A stretch of 64,000 bases of DNA. It comes from Pseudomonadota bacterium. Its GTDB lineage: Bacteria; Pseudomonadota; Alphaproteobacteria; Acetobacterales; Acetobacteraceae. Below the pieces are notes generated by a model that saw nothing but the letters and a program-made list of their open reading frames with translations, did not search any database and was not told the DNA's origin. Both the position numbers and the translations under genes were made by a program. This document shows, piece after piece, positions 8,613-21,856 of this stretch. Position 1 is the stretch's first letter. Each line of letters opens with the position of its first letter. Location: assembly GCA_021849425.1 (NCBI GenBank), contig JAJZSY010000004.1, forward strand, positions 1 through 64,000, given 5' to 3'.

Positions 8613-9212
8613 TCAGGCCGGGCGCGGCGCGGGGCGGAGGTGGTCGGGCACGGTGAAGCCGAGGCGGCGGGGGATGTCCCATACCTCGTCGATCCGGCGG
8701 ACGACGCGGAAGCCGGCGCGCTGGTAGTTCGGCAGGGCGCGCGGATGATCGGCGGTGCAGGTGTTCACCGTCATGCCGCGGACCGGGCCGGAGAAGACGC
8801 GCTCGATCGCAGCCCCCAGCAGGGCGAAGCCGAGGCCGCGTCCGATCGCCTCGGGCAGCAGGCCGAAATAGCTCAGATTGACATCCGGCCAGGCGGTGGC
8901 GTCCAGCTCGAAGAAGCCGGCGACCGCGCCATCGACGCGGAGCACGTGGACCGCGACCGCCGGATCGGCCAGCAGGCGCGCCAGCATCGCATCCGGCATG
9001 ATCCGCCGCAGCCACCACAGCCAGGGCTGGCCGACCCGGTCGTACAGGTCGCGATAGGCGGCGAGGCCGATGCGGGGCACGGGCTCGACCACGGCGCCGG
9101 GCGGCAGGTCGGGCCAGACGCGCGCGGGCATGCGGTCCATCCGCAGGAAGGTCACGGTGACGCAGGCGCGGTCGAAACTCTCGCCGGGGCGGACGCGGGC
9201 ATATTCGAGCAT
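8613..9212 (-). CDS. GNAT-family N-acetyltransferase
   Basis: This is a 199-residue GNAT-fold protein. The acetyl-CoA binding motif region is seen as '[19 protein letters not shown]' (about residues 120-140), followed by '[19 protein letters not shown]', a classic C-terminal GNAT segment. The acceptor substrate is unknown. It starts only seven bases downstream of the rpoD stop on the same strand, so it may be read as the distal gene of the yqeY-dnaG-rpoD transcript. Confidence 0.87.
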   Translation of the reverse strand: MLEYARVRPGESFDRACVTVTFLRMDRMPARVWPDLPPGAVVEPVPRIGLAAYRDLYDRVGQPWLWWLRRIMPDAMLARLLADPAVAVHVLRVDGAVAGFFELDATAWPDVNLSYFGLLPEAIGRGLGFALLGAAIERVFSGPVRGMTVNTCTADHPRALPNYQRAGFRVVRRIDEVWDIPRRLGFTVPDHLRPAPRPA

Positions 9213-9219
9213 GGGCGGC

Positions 9220-11136
<1,917 letters not shown>

Positions 11137-11181
11137 CAGTGCATCAATCTCCAGGGCAGCAACGCGAAGGGCGCGCTCGGT

Positions 11182-13026
11182 TCAGGCATCAAGGTCGGCT
11201 TCGCCCCGCTCGGCGCGATAGCGCGCTTCCACGAAGGCCCGCAGACGGGTGTTGTTTTCGGGCGTCGGATCCTGCTCGAACCTCAGTCTCTGTTCCTCGC
11301 ATTGTTGCCGCAGCCAGTCCAGATTCATCAGGCCGTATATCCCGTACCAGAGCGACTGCAAGGCATCGGCGCCGGTTGTGGACGTGTCGGTTCCGGTTCC
11401 GGGGCGCGGAATGCCGGCAAGAACCTGCGCGGCCTCATCACCCAGACCCGACTGGGTCAAATGGTTGAGCAGGTGTTCGGAGTCAAGGGTTTCCGCGCTG
11501 GCGAGCCACGCGCCCATCGCCGCGCGCAGGCGGGCGCACTCCTGCGGCAAGGCGAGCAGGCCGAACGCCTCCTCGAGCAGCGGCAGCAAATGGGGGTGGG
11601 CGATGAGCAGGCCGGTCAGCAGCCGCGCGCGGCGGCGATGGGCGATGGCCGGGTCGATCGGCGGGCGGGGCAGGTTGAGCGGCGGCGGCCCGGGACGGGT
11701 CATGCCGGGGCGGAAGGGCGCGCGGTCGCGCCGGGCGGCGGAGGCGCCGTCGCGCTGGGTGGCGAAGGCGCGGTCGCGCCGGGCGGCGAAGAAGCGGTCG
11801 AGCAGGGCGGCGCGGTATTCGCCGGCCAGGGCGCGATCGTCGATCTGGCGGGCGAGCGCTTCGAGCCGGGCGCGCAGGGCGGCGCGGCCTTCCGGCGTCG
11901 ACACGTCGGCGGCCTCGGCGAGCAGGTCGTAGAGCGTATCGGCCAGCGAGGGGGTCGCGGCGAGGCGGGCGGCGAAGGCGGCCTCGCCCTCGCGGCGGAC
12001 GAAACTGTCCGGATCATCGCCGGGCGGCAGGGCGAGCACGGCGAGGCCGCGCTCGGGGGTGAGCTGCTTCAGGGCGAGTTCGATCGCGCGCAGGGCGGCG
12101 CGGCGGCCGGCGGCATCGCCATCGAGGCAGAGGATGGGGCGCGGCGAGAGGCGCCATAGCTCCTCGAGATGCTGCTCGGTGAGCGCGGTGCCGAGCGGGG
12201 CGAGCGCGCCGGCGAAACCGGCGGCGGACAGCGCGATGACGTCCATATAGCCCTCGACCACGATCAGCGCGGCGCCGGCGCGGATGGCGGGGCGGGCCAT
12301 GTCGAGCCCGTAGAGGGTGCGGCGCTTGGAAAAGAGCGCGGTTTCGGGGCCGTTGAGGTATTTCGGCTGGCCATCGCCGAGCAGGCGGCCGCCGAAGCTG
12401 AGCATGCGGCCGTTGCGGTCGCGGATCGGGAACATCACGCGGTTGTAGAAATAGTCGACCGCGCCGCGCTCGCCCTCCTTCATCAGCCCGGCCTCGATGA
12501 GGCGGGATTCGGCGATGCCCTGGCGGGCGAGGGCCGCGCGCAGCGCCCCCCTGCCCTCGCCCGACCAGCCGAGGCCGAAGCGGGCGATGGTCGGCGCATC
12601 GAGGCCGCGGGCGGCGAGATAGGCGCGGGCGGCCTCGCCCTCCGGCAGAGCGAGGCGGCGGCGGTATTCCGCGGCGGCGGCTTCCAGCACGTCGGCCAGC
12701 TCGGCCTCGCGCTTCTGCGCCTCGGCGGCGGCGGGGCTCGGCTTCGGCACCTCCAGCCCGGCCTCGGCGGCGAGGCGCTCGACCGCCTCGATGAAGCTCG
12801 CCCCCTCGCTCTGCATGACGAAGCTGATGGCATCGCCATGCGCGCCGCAGCCGAAGCAGTGGTAATGATCGTCGTAGACGTAGAAGGAGGGTGATTTCTC
12901 GTTGTGGAACGGGCAGCAGCCCTTCTGGTCGCGGCCGGCGCGCTCGAGCCGCACACGGCGGGCGACCAGCGGGGCGAGCGGCGTGCGGCTGCGCAGCTCG
13001 TCGAGAAATTGCGGCGGCAGGCTCAT
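11182..13026 (-). CDS. dnaG: DNA primase
   Basis: DnaG makes RNA primers for replication. This 614-residue protein has the N-terminal zinc ribbon (Cys38, His41, Cys57, Cys60 in CPFHNEKSPSF...HCFGCGAHGD). It also has the primase core 'FYNRVMFPIRDRNGRMLSFGGR', the TOPRIM elements 'VVEGYMDVIAL' and 'CLDGDAAGRRAA', and a variable C-terminal DnaB-interaction region. That C-terminal half contains a low-complexity Arg/Ala repeat (about residues 410-440, 'RRDRAFATQRDGASAARRDR'). The start shares a base with the yqeY stop. Confidence 0.97.
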   Translation of the reverse strand: MSLPPQFLDELRSRTPLAPLVARRVRLERAGRDQKGCCPFHNEKSPSFYVYDDHYHCFGCGAHGDAISFVMQSEGASFIEAVERLAAEAGLEVPKPSPAAAEAQKREAELADVLEAAAAEYRRRLALPEGEAARAYLAARGLDAPTIARFGLGWSGEGRGALRAALARQGIAESRLIEAGLMKEGERGAVDYFYNRVMFPIRDRNGRMLSFGGRLLGDGQPKYLNGPETALFSKRRTLYGLDMARPAIRAGAALIVVEGYMDVIALSAAGFAGALAPLGTALTEQHLEELWRLSPRPILCLDGDAAGRRAALRAIELALKQLTPERGLAVLALPPGDDPDSFVRREGEAAFAARLAATPSLADTLYDLLAEAADVSTPEGRAALRARLEALARQIDDRALAGEYRAALLDRFFAARRDRAFATQRDGASAARRDRAPFRPGMTRPGPPPLNLPRPPIDPAIAHRRRARLLTGLLIAHPHLLPLLEEAFGLLALPQECARLRAAMGAWLASAETLDSEHLLNHLTQSGLGDEAAQVLAGIPRPGTGTDTSTTGADALQSLWYGIYGLMNLDWLRQQCEEQRLRFEQDPTPENNTRLRAFVEARYRAERGEADLDA

Positions 13027-13520
13027 CAGCCGGCCAGCTTCGCCTTCACCGCGGCCGAGGCGGCCGCCATGTCGAGCGCCGGACCGTGCGCCGCCTTCAG
13101 CGCGGCGATGACCGCGCCCATCGATTTCGGGCCGGTGGCACCCGTGGCGGCGATGGCGGCGGCGATGGCGGCATCGAGCGCCGCACCGGCGAGGGTTTGC
13201 GGCAGATAGGCCTCGATGATGGCGATTTCCGCCGCCTCGCGCGCGGCGAGCTCGGGGCGGTTGCCGGCCTGGTATTGCGCCTCGGATTCGCGGCGGGATT
13301 TGACCATGCCGCGCAGCAGGGCGACGAGTTCGGGCTCGGCGATCGCCTCGACGCCGCGCGGGCGGGCGGCGATGTCGGCGTCCTTCAGCTTGGCGAGCAC
13401 CATGCGCAGGGTGGAGACGCGGATGTCGTCACGCGCCCGCATGGCGGATTTCAGGTCTTCGGTCAGGCGGGGACGCAGGGCGGCGGGCTCGCCGGGAACG
13501 TTCGCTTGTGTGGCGGTCAT
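13026..13520 (-). CDS. GatB/YqeY domain protein
   Basis: This is a 164-residue free-standing YqeY/GatB-tail domain protein. The features visible are 'LTEDLKSAMRARDDIRVSTLRMVLAKLKD', 'EAEIAIIEAYLPQTL' and 'GPKSMGAVIAALKA', all family-typical. The domain in GatB binds the tRNA acceptor or D-arm; the role of the free form is poorly known. It precedes dnaG with a TGATG junction at 13024-13028, a frequent arrangement in alphaproteobacteria. Confidence 0.93.
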   Translation of the reverse strand: MTATQANVPGEPAALRPRLTEDLKSAMRARDDIRVSTLRMVLAKLKDADIAARPRGVEAIAEPELVALLRGMVKSRRESEAQYQAGNRPELAAREAAEIAIIEAYLPQTLAGAALDAAIAAAIAATGATGPKSMGAVIAALKAAHGPALDMAAASAAVKAKLAG

Positions 13521-13568
13521 GACGGTCTCCGAACTGGTGCCGGGCGCGGACGCGGGACGGCGCGGCCG

Positions 13569-15938
13569 TCAGCCGGAGGCCGCGCCCGTGCCGGCCAGCA
13601 CGCCCGCACCCGCAAGGGCGAGCAGTCTATCGCCGGAGAGTGGCGGGGAAAAGAGATATCCCTGCGCATCGATGTCGGGATAGGCTCGCAGCGCCGCTTC
13701 ATGCGCCTCGGTCTCGACGCCCTCGACGGTGACGCGCAGGCCGAGCGTGCGGCTGAACTCGATGATCGCCTTGACGATCTGCCCGGCATTGCCGGGGCGG
13801 TCCAGCTCGCGGACGAAGCTGCGGTCGATCTTGAGGCGGTCGAAGGGGAAGGCGCGCAGGGTGGCGAGAGCCGCGAAGCCGGTGCCGAAATCGTCGATCG
13901 CGATGCTGCAGCCAAGGGCGCGCAGGCGGCGGAGATTGTCCATCGTCCGCTCGTCGGTGGAGAGCAGGGCGGTTTCGGTGACCTCGAACTCGATGCGCCG
14001 GGGATCGAGGCCGGAGGCGTTGATGACGGCGGAAATCTGGTCGAATTGCAGCGCCTCGCGCAAATGCAGGGCGGAGAGGTTGATCGAGATGGCGACATCC
14101 GGCGGCAGGCGGAGGGCGAAGGCGGCGGCCTCGGTGAGGACGTGGCGGGTGACCGCGCCGATCAGGCCGCCGCGCTCGGCGATGGCGATGAAATCCTCCG
14201 GCCCGATGACGCCGCGCTGCGGATGCCGCCAGCGCACCAGCGCCTCGACCGCGCGCAGGCGGCGGGTCGGCAGCTCGACGATCGGCTGATATTCGAGGAA
14301 GAGCTCGCGCTCGCTGAGGGCGCGGCGGATGTCGCGCCGCAGGCCGCGCTGGGTCTGCACCTGGCGGTCCATCGCCTGGTCGAAGAGCTGCCAGGCGCCG
14401 CGGCCGCCCTGCTTGGCGCGGTAGAGCGCGAGATCGGCGTTGCGCAGCAGCGCCTCCGACGTGTCGGCGTCTTCGGGGGCGAGGGCGATGCCGATGCTGA
14501 CGCCGATCTCGACCGCCAGGCCATCGAGCCCATAGGGCGGGGTGAGGCGCTCGATGATGCGGTCGGCCATCGAGGTCGCGTCGAGCCGGGTGGCGCCGGG
14601 CAGCAGGACGGCGAATTCGTCGCCGCCGAGCCGGGCGGCGATGTCGGTTTCGCGGATGGCGCCGCGCAGGCGGCCGGCGACGGCGCGCAGCAGGTTGTCG
14701 CCCAGCCCGTGGCCGTAGCTGTCGTTCACCGCCTTGAACTGGTCGAGATCGAGATAGAGCAGGGCCGCGCCGGCGGCGGCGAGCGCCTGGTCCGTCATCA
14801 CGCCGAAGGCGGCGCGGTTGAGCAGCTCGGTCAGCGGATCGTGACGGGCGAGGAAGTCGATCCGCTGGCGCGAGCGATGCGCCACCGTGACATCGGAACC
14901 GACCCCGCGATAGCCGGCGAACAGGCCGTGATGATCGAGCGTCGGCTTGCCGGTGAGCGACCACCAGCGGCGGTCATGCGCCGGGCCGACCGGCACCAGC
15001 AGGTCGCGGAAGGGGCGACGCAGGCCGATCTGCCGGCGCAGCTCGGCATAGGCATCATCATCGGGTGGGCCGCTCTGCGGCGCCGCGGCATCGCCGAGGC
15101 TGGCGAGGAAGGCGAACAGGTTGCCGCCGATCGCCGCCGCATCGCGGCGCGCCGCCTCGGCCAGCCGCGGCGAGGGATGCACGAGGTTGAGCCGGGCGTC
15201 GGTCTCCCACAGCCAGTCGCTCGCATTGTCCTCGAAATCGCGCAGCAGCATCTGGATGGTCTCGTTGATGCGGCGCAGTTCGAAGGTGCTGACGCCGTGC
15301 TCGACCATGCGGCGGTTGAGCACGATCATGGTGAAGAACACGAAGACGGAATAGAGGCTCAGCGAGATCACGGCGGCGGGCTGCCACAGCTCGGCGGTGG
15401 CGCGCAGCGCGGCGAAGGCGCCCACGGTGAGCGGCAGCCAGAAGGCCAGCCGGGTGGAGAGGGGGCCGGCGGAAATGACGCTGGAGAGCAGGCCGACGAA
15501 CACGCCGATCAGCAGCGCCTGGCTGGCCGGCGGGACCTCGCGCATCAGCAGGTTGAGATAGACCGACCAGGCGGCGCCGAGCAGGACCGTGACGCCGTTG
15601 AAGACGAGGCGGATCAGCCGCAGGTCGGGCCGGCGCTGGCGCAGGGCGGGCCAGGCGGCGGCCACGCCGAACAGGGCGAGGCAGGCGAGCAGCAGCACGG
15701 CGAGCGCCGCCGCCACCGCCGCATCGCGCAGGGTGGACCGGAAATCGACCGCGAGAACGATGGCGACGCCCATGCCGACGAGGCTCGCCACCCGGGTGAG
15801 CCGGGCGCGCAGTTCGAACCCCTCGATCGCCACCGATTCGGCGAGATGACGGGGGACCGCGTCCGCCCCCAGCAGCCCGCGCAGCGTGGCGCGCCAGACG
15901 GCCGGGCGGATCAGCGACGGGCGCGACAGGTCAGACAT
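13569..15938 (-). CDS. Membrane-bound PAS-GGDEF-EAL cyclic-di-GMP protein
   Basis: This is a roughly 789-residue protein that probably both makes and degrades cyclic di-GMP. Several N-terminal membrane helices (about residues 50-230) are followed by a PAS-like region 'DWLWETDARLNLVHPSPRLAE'. Next is a GGDEF domain with an intact RLGGDEFAVLL active site and no obvious RxxD inhibitory site. The EAL domain has intact VEALVRW, 'INLSALHLRE', 'FEVTETALLS' and 'IDDFGTGFA'. I chose the ATG at 15938 (MSDLSRPS); a GTG at 15956 adds six residues, and neither has a strong ribosome site. It lies downstream of an AT-rich regulatory region. Confidence 0.92.
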   Translation of the reverse strand: MSDLSRPSLIRPAVWRATLRGLLGADAVPRHLAESVAIEGFELRARLTRVASLVGMGVAIVLAVDFRSTLRDAAVAAALAVLLLACLALFGVAAAWPALRQRRPDLRLIRLVFNGVTVLLGAAWSVYLNLLMREVPPASQALLIGVFVGLLSSVISAGPLSTRLAFWLPLTVGAFAALRATAELWQPAAVISLSLYSVFVFFTMIVLNRRMVEHGVSTFELRRINETIQMLLRDFEDNASDWLWETDARLNLVHPSPRLAEAARRDAAAIGGNLFAFLASLGDAAAPQSGPPDDDAYAELRRQIGLRRPFRDLLVPVGPAHDRRWWSLTGKPTLDHHGLFAGYRGVGSDVTVAHRSRQRIDFLARHDPLTELLNRAAFGVMTDQALAAAGAALLYLDLDQFKAVNDSYGHGLGDNLLRAVAGRLRGAIRETDIAARLGGDEFAVLLPGATRLDATSMADRIIERLTPPYGLDGLAVEIGVSIGIALAPEDADTSEALLRNADLALYRAKQGGRGAWQLFDQAMDRQVQTQRGLRRDIRRALSERELFLEYQPIVELPTRRLRAVEALVRWRHPQRGVIGPEDFIAIAERGGLIGAVTRHVLTEAAAFALRLPPDVAISINLSALHLREALQFDQISAVINASGLDPRRIEFEVTETALLSTDERTMDNLRRLRALGCSIAIDDFGTGFAALATLRAFPFDRLKIDRSFVRELDRPGNAGQIVKAIIEFSRTLGLRVTVEGVETEAHEAALRAYPDIDAQGYLFSPPLSGDRLLALAGAGVLAGTGAASG

Positions 15939-16295
15939 CGTCCACGACGGGATCACGCATGAGACGGACGGGGGGAATCCATGGGACGTCTGTTCGACAA
16001 AGCGTTTCTAAAAGAAGGAGTTATTTGCAATTTTTTGCAACAACAACCGATATTTATACGTAACGATATACATGATTCATCAGGTTGTTTGCAAGTATCG
16101 CAGTGCGACACGGAACGGATTCCCATCGTGGCGGGACGGCATGAGACCGTGGGGCCGGACCGGGGGAACCAGAACGGGGGGACCAGAACGGGGGACAGCG
16201 CGGCCAGGCGGCCGGCGGGACCGCCCCCGGCGATGGCGGGGGCGGTGCGGCGCCGCCGGCTCATGCGGCGGCGGAGGGGGTGGCTTGCGGGCGGT
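15939..16295. other. AT-rich intergenic island with TTGCAA repeats
   Basis: This 357-bp stretch has no convincing gene. From about 15990 to 16110 it is strongly AT-rich against a GC-rich background, which suits the promoter of the GGDEF/EAL gene on the minus strand. It holds TTGCAA-TTTT-TTGCAA at 16025-16040 and a third TTGCAA at 16089-16094. Farther right is an imperfect tandem repeat of about 14 bases (GGGGGAACCAGAAC / GGGGGGACCAGAAC) near 16162-16190 and a strong GC hairpin (separate entry). A plus-strand frame from 15981 is open, but its downstream composition is that of the gcdH antisense strand. Confidence 0.6.
16220..16246 (-). terminator. GC-rich hairpin downstream of gcdH
   Basis: ACCGCCCCC (16220-16228) pairs perfectly with GGGGGCGGT (16238-16246) around a nine-base loop, 50 bp past the gcdH stop. 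There is no U-run on either strand, so it would be a Rho-type or intrinsic-like end only by inference. Confidence 0.4.
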
Positions 16296-17518
16296 TCAGA
16301 AGGCGGACAGGCCGGTCTGCGCGCGGCCGAGGATGAGGGCGTGGACGTCGTGCGCGCCCTCATAGGTGTTGACGGTTTCGAGATTCACCATGTGGCGGAT
16401 GACATGATACTCGTCGACGATGCCGTTGCCGCCATGCATGTCGCGCGCGAGGCGGGCGATGTCGAGCGCCTTGCCGCAATTGTTGCGCTTGAGCAGGGAG
16501 ATCATTTCCGGCGCGGCCTCGCCGGCATCGAGCAGGCGGCCGAGGCGGAGGACGGATTGCAGGCCGAGGGTGATCTCGGTCTGCATGTCGGCGAGTTTTT
16601 TCTGGACGAGCTGGGTGCCGGCGAGCGGGCGGCCGAACATCTGCCGGTCGAGCGTGTATTGCCGCGCGGCGTGCCAGCAGAACTCGGCGGCGCCCAGCGC
16701 GCCCCAGGCGATGCCGTAGCGCGCGTTGTTGAGGCAGGAGAACGGGCCGCGCAGGCCCTTCACGCCGGGCAGCATGCGATCCTCGGGGACGAAGACCTCC
16801 GAGAGCATGATCATGCCGGTGACCGAGGCGCGGAGCGAGACCTTGCCCTCGATCTTCGGCGTCTCCAGCCCCTTCGAGTCGCGATCGACCAGGAAGCCGC
16901 GGATCACGCCCTCGTCGTCCTTGGCCCAGACCAGACAGACATCGGCGATCGGGGAGTTGCTGATCCAGGTCTTCGAGCCGTTCAGCACGTAGCCGCCATC
17001 GACCTTCTTCGCGCGGGTGCGCATCGCGCCCGGATCGGAGCCGGCATCGGGCTCGGTGAGGCCGAAGCAGCCGACCCATTCGCCGGTGCGCAGCTTCGGC
17101 AGGTAGCGATCCTTCTGCGCCTCGGAGCCGAAGGCGTAGATCGGGTACATCACCAGCGAGGACTGCACCGAGAAGGCGGAGCGGTAGCCGGAATCGACGC
17201 GCTCGACCTCGCGGGCGATCAGCCCGTAGGCGACATAGGAGACATCGGCGCAGCCATGGGTGGAGAGCGTGGCGCCGAGAAAGCCCAGCTCGCCCATTTC
17301 GGCCATGATCGAGCGGTCGAAGCTCTCCTCGCGGAAACCTTTAAGGACGCGCGGGAAGAGCTTGTTCTGGCAGTATTCGTGCGCCATGTCGCGGATGGCG
17401 CGTTCGTCCTCGGTGAGTTGCGCGTCGAGATGGAGGGCGTCCGACCAGTCGAACGGGGCGAAGCCGCCCTTGCGGGCGGGCTTGCCGGGGGCGGTCTCGT
17501 CAATCCTCTTGATCTCGT

Positions 17519-17522
<4 letters not shown>
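16296..17522 (-). CDS. gcdH: Glutaryl-CoA dehydrogenase
   Basis: This FAD flavoprotein oxidises and decarboxylates glutaryl-CoA to crotonyl-CoA in lysine, tryptophan and aromatic degradation. The sequence matches the family across its length: '[20 protein letters not shown]', '[19 protein letters not shown]', '[17 protein letters not shown]', '[15 protein letters not shown]', '[18 protein letters not shown]' and the catalytic Glu in [17 protein letters not shown]. The start at 17522 (MNEIKRID) is set by the ATGA overlap with the helicase stop (17519-17522); upstream in-frame sequence is antisense to the helicase tail. At 408 residues it has normal length. No glutaconyl-CoA or other pathway genes are adjacent. 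Confidence 0.95.
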
Positions 17523-19084
<1,562 letters not shown>

Positions 19085-19262
19085 TATGCGGACCAATTCG
19101 GACAAGAGAAACTGATATGGCCCAGCCGGTTCGCCCACGCGCGGATAGCGGCGCGGGTGGGAAAATCGGGCATGGGCGGGAGGGCGTTCGTCGCTGCCCT
19201 TCACGCCCCCGGTATCAGTGCAGACCACGTAAAAGTCAAGGTGTTGCCGTGTGCTGCGGTGT

Positions 19263-20591
19263 TCAGAGCGGCAGGGTGACGATCACCCGGAGGCCGCCGA
19301 GCGGGCTGTCCGCGAGGCGCAGCTCGCCGCCATGCGCGGCGACGATGTCGCGCGCGATGGCGAGGCCGAGGCCGGTGCCGGTGGCGCTGCCGCTTTCGAA
19401 GGGGCGCAGCATCGCCGCCCGGCGGCTTTCGGGGATGCCGGGGCCGTCATCGTCGATGGTGATGCGCAGGGTCTGCCCGCCCTCCGGCGCGGCGCCGATG
19501 ACGATACGGCCGGCGGCGTGGCGGGCGGCGTTGTCGAGCAGGTTGGCGAGCGCGCGGCGCATCGCCTCGGGGCGGAGCACGACCGGGGGCAGGCGCGCGA
19601 GGTCGAGCGCGACGGGCGCGCCGCCGCGCGCCGCCCGCGCCGCGAGATCCTCGATCAGCAGGGTGAGGTCGGCCGGTTGCGGCTGCTCGGTGCCCTCGCC
19701 GCGGGCGAAGGTGAGGTAGAGGCCGATCAGCCGCTCCATCTCGGCGATGTCCTCGGTCATGCCGTCGATATCGGCGGTGTCGGGCGGCATCATCGCCAGG
19801 GCGAGGCGCAGCCGGGTGAGCGGGGTGCGCAAGTCGTGCGAGACGCCGGCCAGCATCGCGGTGCGCTGGACGAGGAAGCGGCGGATGCGGTCCTGCATCC
19901 GGTTGAAGGCGGTGGCGGCGCGGCGGACCTCGATCGCGCCCTCGGGGCGGATCGGGCCGGGATCGCGCCCCATGCCGAAGGCCTCGGCGGCGAGGGCGAG
20001 GCGGCGGATGGCGCGGATCTGGTTGCGCAGGAACAGGATGGCGATGCCGAGCAGCAGGATGGTGACGCCGGCGAGCCAGGCGAAGAAGATGTAGAGCGCG
20101 CCGACATAGAGCCGCTTGCGCGGCACATCGACCGTCAGCACGCCGCGGGCGAGCTGGATGTCGACCCGGATCATCCCCGGCGGGCCGCGCCAGGCCAGGG
20201 TGAAATCGCGGTCGAGATTCTGCCGCAGGGCGCGGGCGAGATCGGTATCGACCGGGCCGAAGGCGTGCGGCAGGCCGCGCGGGGTGAGCGTGGCCCCGGG
20301 ATGCACACGGATGCGGAACTCGAAGCGCCGGGCGGCGTGGGCGAAGATGCGGCCGCGGGCGGCGGGGTGGAGCGTCGCCTGGTCGAGCACGAAGGCGATC
20401 TCGCCGGCGACGCTGCCGGCGAGGCGGCGGGAGAGCACGTCGAGATGGCTGCCATAGAAGATCTGCAGGGCGACGCCCTCGAGCAGGACCAGCGGCAGGA
20501 CCACGATCAGCAGGGTGCGGCCGAACAGGCTGCGCGGCAGGATCTTGCGCAGCACGCGGTCAGGCTCCAGACCGCGCGGGGCCAGTCTCAT
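19263..20591 (-). CDS. EnvZ-like sensor histidine kinase
   Basis: This is a 442-residue two-component kinase. A first membrane helix ('LLIVVLPLVLLEGVALQIF') is followed by a periplasmic domain of about 120 residues, a second helix near 'GALYIFFAWLAGVTILLLGIA', HAMP, and HisKA with AGVSHDLRTPLTRLRLAL. The HATPase domain follows with 'NLLDNAARHA', 'IDDDGPGIP' and 'GTGLGLAIARDIVAAHGG'. It is downstream of an OmpR-type regulator with a 10-bp gap, so the two form a pair. The family responds to envelope or osmotic signals; the stimulus here is not known. Confidence 0.93.
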   Translation of the reverse strand: MRLAPRGLEPDRVLRKILPRSLFGRTLLIVVLPLVLLEGVALQIFYGSHLDVLSRRLAGSVAGEIAFVLDQATLHPAARGRIFAHAARRFEFRIRVHPGATLTPRGLPHAFGPVDTDLARALRQNLDRDFTLAWRGPPGMIRVDIQLARGVLTVDVPRKRLYVGALYIFFAWLAGVTILLLGIAILFLRNQIRAIRRLALAAEAFGMGRDPGPIRPEGAIEVRRAATAFNRMQDRIRRFLVQRTAMLAGVSHDLRTPLTRLRLALAMMPPDTADIDGMTEDIAEMERLIGLYLTFARGEGTEQPQPADLTLLIEDLAARAARGGAPVALDLARLPPVVLRPEAMRRALANLLDNAARHAAGRIVIGAAPEGGQTLRITIDDDGPGIPESRRAAMLRPFESGSATGTGLGLAIARDIVAAHGGELRLADSPLGGLRVIVTLPL

Positions 20592-20601
20592 GGGGCGAGC
20601 C

Positions 20602-21300
20602 TCATGGGCCGGGCTTGAGGACGTAGCCGCGGCCGCGCACGGTTTGCAGGTAGCGCGGCTCGCGCGGGTCGGGCTCGATCTTGCGGCGCAGGCGGGTCAC
20701 CTGCACGTCGATCGCGCGTTCGCCGGCCTCGTCCATGCCGAGGATCTCGGCCAGCGCCTCGCGCGAGAGGATCTCGTGGGCGCGGGCGGCGAGGACGGCG
20801 AGCAGGCTCGCCTCGCCGCCGGTCAGGCGGACCGGGCCGCGCTCGGTGGAGAGTTCGCCGCGGGCCGGATCGAAGCTCGCCGCGCCGAGCCGGACCGGGC
20901 CGGCGGGCTGCGCCGGCGGGGCGGCGCGGCGGAGCATGGCGCGGATGCGCAGCAGCAGCTCGCGCGGGTCGAACGGCTTGCCGAGATAGTCGTCCGCCCC
21001 CGCCTCGAAGCCGGCGATGCGGTCTTCCGGCGCGCCGCGGGCGGTGAGCAGCAGGATGGGCAGGTCGGGCGCGCGGTCGGCGCGCAGGGATTCGACGAGG
21101 TCGAGCCCGGTTTCCTCGGGCATCATCACGTCGAGCACCATCATGTCGGGGTCGACCACGCGCAGGGTTTCGCGGGCGGCGGCGGCGCTTTCGGCGACGG
21201 TGACGCGGAAGCCGTTCTCGACCAGGTAGCGCTGCATCAGGGCGCGCAGGCGGGCATCGTCATCGACCAGCAGGATATGGGCGCCGGCCGCCCCGCTCAT
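20602..21300 (-). CDS. OmpR-family DNA-binding response regulator
   Basis: This is a 232-residue regulator. The receiver domain has the acidic pocket Asp13-Asp14-Asp15 and phospho-acceptor Asp57 in 'MVLDVMMPEETGLDL', with Lys in 'YLGKPFDPREL'. The winged-helix C-terminal domain ends in 'VQVTRLRRKIEPDPREPRYLQTVRGRGYVL'. It overlaps the upstream MarR gene by ATGA (21297-21300) and precedes the kinase, so the order is marR-ompR-envZ. It probably binds target promoters as a phosphorylated dimer. Confidence 0.95.
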   Translation of the reverse strand: MSGAAGAHILLVDDDARLRALMQRYLVENGFRVTVAESAAAARETLRVVDPDMMVLDVMMPEETGLDLVESLRADRAPDLPILLLTARGAPEDRIAGFEAGADDYLGKPFDPRELLLRIRAMLRRAAPPAQPAGPVRLGAASFDPARGELSTERGPVRLTGGEASLLAVLAARAHEILSREALAEILGMDEAGERAIDVQVTRLRRKIEPDPREPRYLQTVRGRGYVLKPGP

Positions 21301-21830
21301 CGCCGCGCGGCGCGCACGGCATCGGCCCGGTCGAGATAGGCGCGGGCCTCATCCTTCATCATGCCGCGCAGCACCTTCCGGAAACCCTCGACGGCGGGGC
21401 CGCCGGCCTCGCGGAAGGCGGCGGTCAGGCGCTCGCGCTGGGCCTCGAACAGCTTGCGCTCCAGCGCAGCTCCCGCGGGGGTGAGGCTGAGCAGGCGCTG
21501 GCGGCGATCCGCCCGGCCGGGGATCTGCTCGACATAGCCATCGCGGATCAGCGGGCCGAGGACGCGGGCGAGGCTCTGCTTGGCGATGCCGAGAATGTGA
21601 AGCAGCTCGCCGACCGGCAGGCCGGGATTGCGGCCGATGAAATGCAGCGTGCGGTGATGCGCCCGGCCGAAGCCCATTTCCGCGAGAATGGCATCGGCCG
21701 CGGCCACGAGGTCGCGGTTGGCGAAGAAGATCATGTCCTGGGCGAGGCGGAGTTCTTCCTCGCGGAGGAAAAGGAGGCCGGCAGCCGTGCCGGGTTGGGC
21801 TGTCTTTTCGTGCATGGCGTCGTTGCCCAT
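21297..21830 (-). CDS. MarR-family transcriptional regulator
   Basis: This is a 177-residue winged-helix regulator. The helix-turn-helix is seen in 'LPVGELLHILGIAKQSLARVLGPLIRDG' followed by the wing 'RADRRQRLLSLTPAGAAL'. The ATG at 21830 (MGNDAMHEK) is chosen because GAGG lies about 12 bases upstream; a second ATG at 21815 is possible. MarR proteins commonly repress their own operon and respond to phenolics or oxidants. An inverted repeat at 21857-21876, upstream of the start, is a candidate autoregulatory operator. It is linked to an OmpR/EnvZ pair by overlap. Confidence 0.9.
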   Translation of the reverse strand: MGNDAMHEKTAQPGTAAGLLFLREEELRLAQDMIFFANRDLVAAADAILAEMGFGRAHHRTLHFIGRNPGLPVGELLHILGIAKQSLARVLGPLIRDGYVEQIPGRADRRQRLLSLTPAGAALERKLFEAQRERLTAAFREAGGPAVEGFRKVLRGMMKDEARAYLDRADAVRAARR

Positions 21831-21856
21831 ACTGAAGCGGGACCTCTGTGATAAGA

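Noticed and set aside
12891-15962. Plus-strand 1023-codon open frame
   Set aside because: Antisense to yqeY and the GGDEF/EAL gene; no recognisable domain.
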